A stretch of 9,600 nt of DNA from Deltaproteobacteria bacterium (GTDB lineage Bacteria; Desulfobacterota_B; Binatia; UBA9968): contig VBKY01000060.1 in NCBI GenBank assembly GCA_005879255.1, positions 1-9,600 of the forward strand, given 5' to 3'. The position numbers were made by a program, and so were the translations under genes. Of the stretch, positions 6,329 to 9,600 are shown one piece after another. A model generated the notes under the pieces. That model was not told where the DNA came from, did no database searches, and saw only the letters and a list, made by a program, of their open reading frames with translations. The stretch's first letter is position 1. Every line of letters starts with the position of its first letter.

Positions 6329-6358
6329 TTGACCCCCGGCTGGGTTATTCCATCTAGT
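6329..6358 (+). promoter_or_regulatory. Candidate sigma-70-like promoter for the amidohydrolase gene
   Basis: TTGACC at 6329-6334 (5/6 to -35) and TCTAGT at 6353-6358 (4/6 to -10) are 18 bp apart, ending 73 bp before ATG 6432. It lies just past the repeat block, consistent with the amidohydrolase being its own transcription unit and not read only from the RNase H gene. No operator-like palindrome is evident next to it. Confidence 0.35.
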
Positions 6359-6431
6359 ATGGCTGTGAGCGATCTTTCAGACCGCACGACAGCAGCTCGC
6401 GCAAATTTCACAACCCAAAGGAGCCGAAACG

Positions 6432-7514
6432 ATGGCCATTATTGAGCGAACCTATGGTAAAGAGACCAACGCCGTTATCAATGAATTGTTGATTTCATCG
6501 GATTCTCACGTCATCGAGCCCGCGGGTCTTTGGCAAAAACAACTACCGAAGGCTTTTCAGGACCGCGCCCCCGATTTTGGCGGGCAAAGGCCCAACGACA
6601 CGCCCGGCGGCGCCCAGGACAAGAACAAGCGCGTCGCCGAGATGGCTGCCGACGGGGTCAGCGCCGAAGTGCTCTATCCGACCCATGGCTTGAAGTGCTT
6701 GAGCCTCGACGATCACGAGTTGGAGGCAGTTTGCGCGCGGGTCTACAACGACTGGCTCATCGACTACTGCAGCGCCGCCCCCGAACGGCTTATCGGTATC
6801 GCCATGCTGTCGATGTACGACATCGACGGCGCCGTGAATGAACTGGAGCGCTGCCGCAAAGCCGGCATGCGCGGCTCGGTGATCTGGCAGGTACCGCCGC
6901 CAGAGTTACCGTTTTCCTCATCGCATTATGACAAGTTCTGGGCAACCTCTCAGGATCTCGAGATGCCGGTCAACTTGCACATCTTGAGCGGGCACGGCTA
7001 CAGCCGTAGCCGTTCGGTCGGTCTCGGAGATACGCCAACCGGCATTACTGCGGAGCACAATAGCGTCAACATGAAACTGTTCCAGTCGGTCGATAGCCTC
7101 TACGAGTTGATCTATTCCGGCGTGTTGGAACGCTTTCCCAAACTAAAGGTGGTCCTAGTGGAGAACGAGCTCGGCTGGATTCCGTTTGTATTGGAGCAGT
7201 GGGATTACTATTTCAAGCGTCACGGTGCCAAGCGCGAAGGCCTCGCCATCAAGAAACTCCCCAGCGAGTACTTTCATAATCAGATCTACACCACTTTCTT
7301 CAACGACGCCGTCGGTGGCCATATTCTCAACTGGTGGGGCGAAGACAACTGCATGTGGTCCAATGATTTCCCGCACGGCAACTCGACCTGGCCCAATTCT
7401 CGTCGGGTTGTCGCCCGCGACCTAGGCGACCTCCCCGCCCCGCTGCGCGCCAAGCTTGTGCGTGAAAACGTCGCGCAGCTTTACAACATTCCTATTCCCA
7501 GTCCGATTCAGTAA
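6432..7514 (+). CDS. Metal-dependent amidohydrolase family protein (amidohydrolase_2, ACMSD-like)
   Basis: A 360-residue TIM-barrel hydrolase or decarboxylase. Seen: ISSDSHVIEPAGLW at 21-34, where D24-S-H26 takes the place of the usual first-strand metal motif; a central His in PVNLHILSGHG (H183); the segment KVVLVENELGWIPF (239-252); and the C-terminal SNDFPHGNSTWP (310-321) with the conserved metal Asp D312 and nearby H315. Known: this family (ACMSD, gamma-resorcylate decarboxylase and many uncharacterised relatives) uses one divalent metal for decarboxylation or hydrolysis of aromatic or dicarboxylic substrates in the cytoplasm. The ENELGW group carries Glu-Asn where other members have a His, so its chemistry may differ. 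The start is fixed by AAAGGAG at 6417-6423, 8 nt before ATG. It lies between the intact RNase H gene and a decayed RNase H scrap, which suggests it entered by a local rearrangement (inference). Substrate unknown. Confidence 0.92.
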   Translation: MAIIERTYGKETNAVINELLISSDSHVIEPAGLWQKQLPKAFQDRAPDFGGQRPNDTPGGAQDKNKRVAEMAADGVSAEVLYPTHGLKCLSLDDHELEAVCARVYNDWLIDYCSAAPERLIGIAMLSMYDIDGAVNELERCRKAGMRGSVIWQVPPPELPFSSSHYDKFWATSQDLEMPVNLHILSGHGYSRSRSVGLGDTPTGITAEHNSVNMKLFQSVDSLYELIYSGVLERFPKLKVVLVENELGWIPFVLEQWDYYFKRHGAKREGLAIKKLPSEYFHNQIYTTFFNDAVGGHILNWWGEDNCMWSNDFPHGNSTWPNSRRVVARDLGDLPAPLRAKLVRENVAQLYNIPIPSPIQ

Positions 7515-7567
7515 TCGGCGATAACTACAGGAACGTCGCATATACGTTGCGGGCTGAGTAGATCGCT

Positions 7568-7673
7568 GCCGGCAACGAACTCGCCGACCGTATGGCCATG
7601 CTCGGCGCGCCGCGCAAGAAAAATGCAGCCGTATCAGGAAAAAATGGTTATTCCGACGGCGGCGGTTTGCTAG
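7568..7673 (+). pseudogene. Decayed C-terminal fragment of a second RNase HI
   Basis: GNELADRMAMLG is encoded at 7571-7606, identical in protein to residues 215-226 of the intact RNase H gene. After a net 5-nt deletion the frame shifts, and 7623-7658 then gives MQPYQEKMVIPT, which matches LRLYQEEMDIPT of the intact protein. The shifted frame ends at TAG 7671. Only about the last 35 codons remain; the catalytic domain upstream is gone. All four differences in the first 36 bp are synonymous third-position changes, so the fragment comes from a homologue that had diverged under selection before decaying, not from a very recent copy. No start or function. Confidence 0.85.
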
Positions 7674-7692
7674 GTTGACGCTCTGTTCTTCC

Positions 7693-7710
7693 GGGGAGGA
7701 TTGAATCATG
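7693..7710 (+). promoter_or_regulatory. Strong Shine-Dalgarno with ATG out of frame with the amidase
   Basis: GGGGAGGA at 7693-7700 stands 7 nt before ATG 7708-7710, the best ribosome site near the amidase. That ATG is one frame off: its frame closes within about 45 codons and lacks amidase similarity. The amidase frame starts at ATG 7727, 19 nt downstream and without a good Shine-Dalgarno of its own. Either 7727 is used poorly, or a base was gained between 7708 and 7727, a third frame change of the same sign as the two inside the gene. Confidence 0.45.
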
Positions 7711-7726
7711 CGCTCGCGGCGAAAGC

Positions 7727-9600
7727 ATGGAAGAGGCGACGATTACGGGAGTGCATCGGGCGTTTCGCGCAAAGAAGCTGACGGCAACCGAGCTCGTGAG
7801 TCGCTATTTCGAGCGCATCAGGGCCCATAACGGCGTCTGCGTCGGCGGCGATGTCGATGCCGCCACCGGACTGCACCTGGGAGATATCACGCCGATCCCG
7901 AATGCCGGGCAGCTCAATGCCTTCATCACTCTGAATCTGAAAGAAGACAAGCGCATCAAGCTCGGTTTTCCCGAGAAACTGAAACGGACTCACACCGGGC
8001 GCGACGACGGAAAATTCCCCGACGCACTGGATCGGGCGCGCGAGCTCGACCGTTACTTCGCCCGCACCGGCAAGTTTGCCGGCCCGCTCCACGGCATCCC
8101 GATCGCGATCAAGGACAACTACGATACCTTCGACATGCGCACGACGGCGGCAGCGGCGGCGCAGTACGCCGACGATCGCCCGCCCGACGACGCCACCATG
8201 GTCGTGAAGCTGCGCGCGGCCGGCGCGATCCTGCTCGGCAAGACCAACATGGACGAGTACGCTCCCGCGGGAATTGCGCGCAGTGCGCAATCCCTACGAT
8301 ACGACGAGGATACCCGGGGGATCGAGCGGCGGCTCGGCCGCGGCGGTGGCGGCCAACCTCGCCATGTGCGCCCTGGGCACGGACACATCCGGTTCGGTGC
8401 GCTTTCCGTCATCGTGCTGCAGCCTGGTCGGCCTGGTCGCGACCCAAGGGCTGGTGAGCCGCGACGGCATCGTGCCGCTGTCATTTACCAGGGACCGCGG
8501 CGGCCCGATCTGCCGCACCGTCGAAGACACGGCGATCCTTCTCGAAGTTCTCGCCGGCTACGATCCCAAAGATCCGGTCACGGCCGCTTGCGCCGCGCAG
8601 CCGAGGCTTTCGTATGCGCGCTTTACCGGTGGAAAATCGCTGCGCGGAAAAAGGCTGGGCGTGCTGCGTGGATCTGATGATCGAGGCGAGCCGCGCCGAT
8701 CGAGAGAATATTCGCGTCGCCAATGAGGCGATTGCCGATATGAAAAAGGCGGGTGCGACGATCGTCGATCCGGTGAACGTCGACAAAGCGATCGCCGATC
8801 TGGTTCCCTATCTCGAGCCCGGCTGGCTGGCGAGAAATTTTCCCGCGGCGTTTCCCGAGTCCGCCAAGCCCATCGACCGGATCGTGTCGATGGCGTTCGA
8901 TCACGCCCTGATTCCTTCCGGCGCCCGCGGCGTAAACCTGCGCATGCTCGCCGCGCAGCCACGCGGCCACGAAGCGCACTACGCGATCAACCGCTACTTG
9001 CGCGAGCGCGGCGATGCAAAGTTCAAAAATCTTGAAGACATGCTCGCCATGCCGATGTTTTCCGGCAGCTTGGATAATCTCAAGAGAGCGTTCAGCGACG
9101 ACGCCGCGACTTTGGACACGCCGGCGCAGATGGATCATCTGGTGCGAATGCAGACCTTGCGGCAGATCATTCTCCAAGTCATGGCGGAAAATACTCTGGA
9201 CGCCTTGGTTTACGCCTACACGACGATCCCGCCGCACATCATCTTGACGAACCGCCTGGCGAAAACCGTGGAGACGCGGACCGAGCCGAAAATTCTAAAA
9301 GCCGGGACGGTCATGTCCGATCCGACCCTTGTACCCGGCGAGCCGGTGCTGAAATCCGACCTCGACACCTACAGAGGTTCGGGCTCAAGCTGGGCGGTCA
9401 ATCTGAGTCCCGAGACCGGCTTTCCGGCCATCGTCGTGCCGGCCGGATTCACCCGCGAAGTCTATGATCGCGTGCCGGACGATAGAGATCCAAACGGCAG
9501 CCGGTTGGAAGGGCCGAAAAAAGTCGAGCTGCCTGTTGCGTTGGAATTCCTCGCTCGCCCCTTCGAGGAACCAACGCTCTTCGCGATCGCCTCTGCGTTT
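7727..9600 (+). pseudogene. Amidase-signature family enzyme, interrupted by two frameshifts; cut by right edge
   Basis: Three consecutive frames together spell one GatA/AtzF-type amidase. Segment 1 (7727 to about 8275) has PLHGIPIAIKDNYDT with the catalytic Lys K129 and ends LLGKTNMDEYAPAG. Segment 2 (about 8274-8669, next frame) has VRNPYDTTRIPGGSSGGSAA and GTDTSGSVRFPSS; the cis-Ser codon (8322) and nucleophile Ser codon (8394) are 24 residues apart, as in FAAH. Segment 3 (8671-9600, third frame) is 310 open codons with ADMKKAGATIVDP and a C-terminal ETGFPAIVVPAGF, and is probably close to the true end. Known: these enzymes hydrolyse amides with a Ser-cisSer-Lys triad. At the first break several residues normally found between G-I-x-R-S and VRNPYD are missing; the second looks like one extra G at 8670. 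All triad residues survive, so sequencing or assembly error is the alternative to a recent pseudogene. Confidence 0.85.

Noticed and set aside
7706..8290. Minus-strand frame of 194 codons across the amidase start
   Set aside because: Antisense to amidase segment 1, which carries the catalytic Lys motif; composition is typical of a GC-rich shadow frame.
8623..9237. Minus-strand frame of 204 codons
   Set aside because: Opposite the open third segment of the amidase, which continues with amidase similarity to the window end.

Overview
The window reads as GC-rich chromosomal DNA of an uncultivated environmental bacterium. The mix of a mandelate-racemase-type enzyme, a small cupin, a luciferase-like flavin oxidoreductase, a lone NMT1/THI5-type binding protein, an SDSH-type amidohydrolase and an amidase is what I associate with soil, sediment or sponge-associated lineages such as Binatota, Desulfobacterota-like or Tectomicrobia/Rokubacteria genomes. 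That placement is inference from gene content only; there is no rRNA or tRNA here to test it.

Layout. On the minus strand a cupin gene (592-1026) is followed 6 bp later by the 5' part of an enolase-superfamily gene (1-585) that runs off the left edge. A 145-bp divergent region separates them from plus-strand genes: a luciferase-like oxidoreductase (1172-2080), a secreted substrate-binding protein (2330-3310), the protein AMPylase SelO (3546-5036), an RNase HI with an N-terminal viroplasmin-type hybrid-binding domain (5401-6159), a metal-dependent amidohydrolase (6432-7514), a decayed C-terminal scrap of a second RNase HI (7568-7673), and a frameshifted amidase (7727 to the right edge). Each intact plus-strand gene has its own spacer of roughly 150-360 bp, so they look like separate transcription units. 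The spacers at 5037-5400 and 6160-6431 are rich in degenerate repeats.

Function. The cupin, enolase-superfamily enzyme, oxidoreductase, amidohydrolase and amidase are generic small-molecule catabolic enzymes, and the binding protein suggests uptake of a small organic ligand. No shared pathway can be proved from the window. SelO and RNase HI are housekeeping or stress genes.

The most notable signal is at the end of selO. The reading frame stops at a TGA exactly where SelO proteins of this type carry their C-terminal Cys (...YRTF-C-G-T). The next codons are GGT ACC TGA, so reading the first TGA as selenocysteine restores the family ending. A 5-bp GC-rich hairpin with a G-rich loop lies at the distance expected of a bacterial SECIS. 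This may be a bacterial selenocysteine-containing SelO that gene callers truncate. Other points of interest are the decayed RNase HI fragment, an inverted-repeat element (5110-5339), a 9-bp-periodic intergenic repeat family, and the successive frame changes in the amidase.
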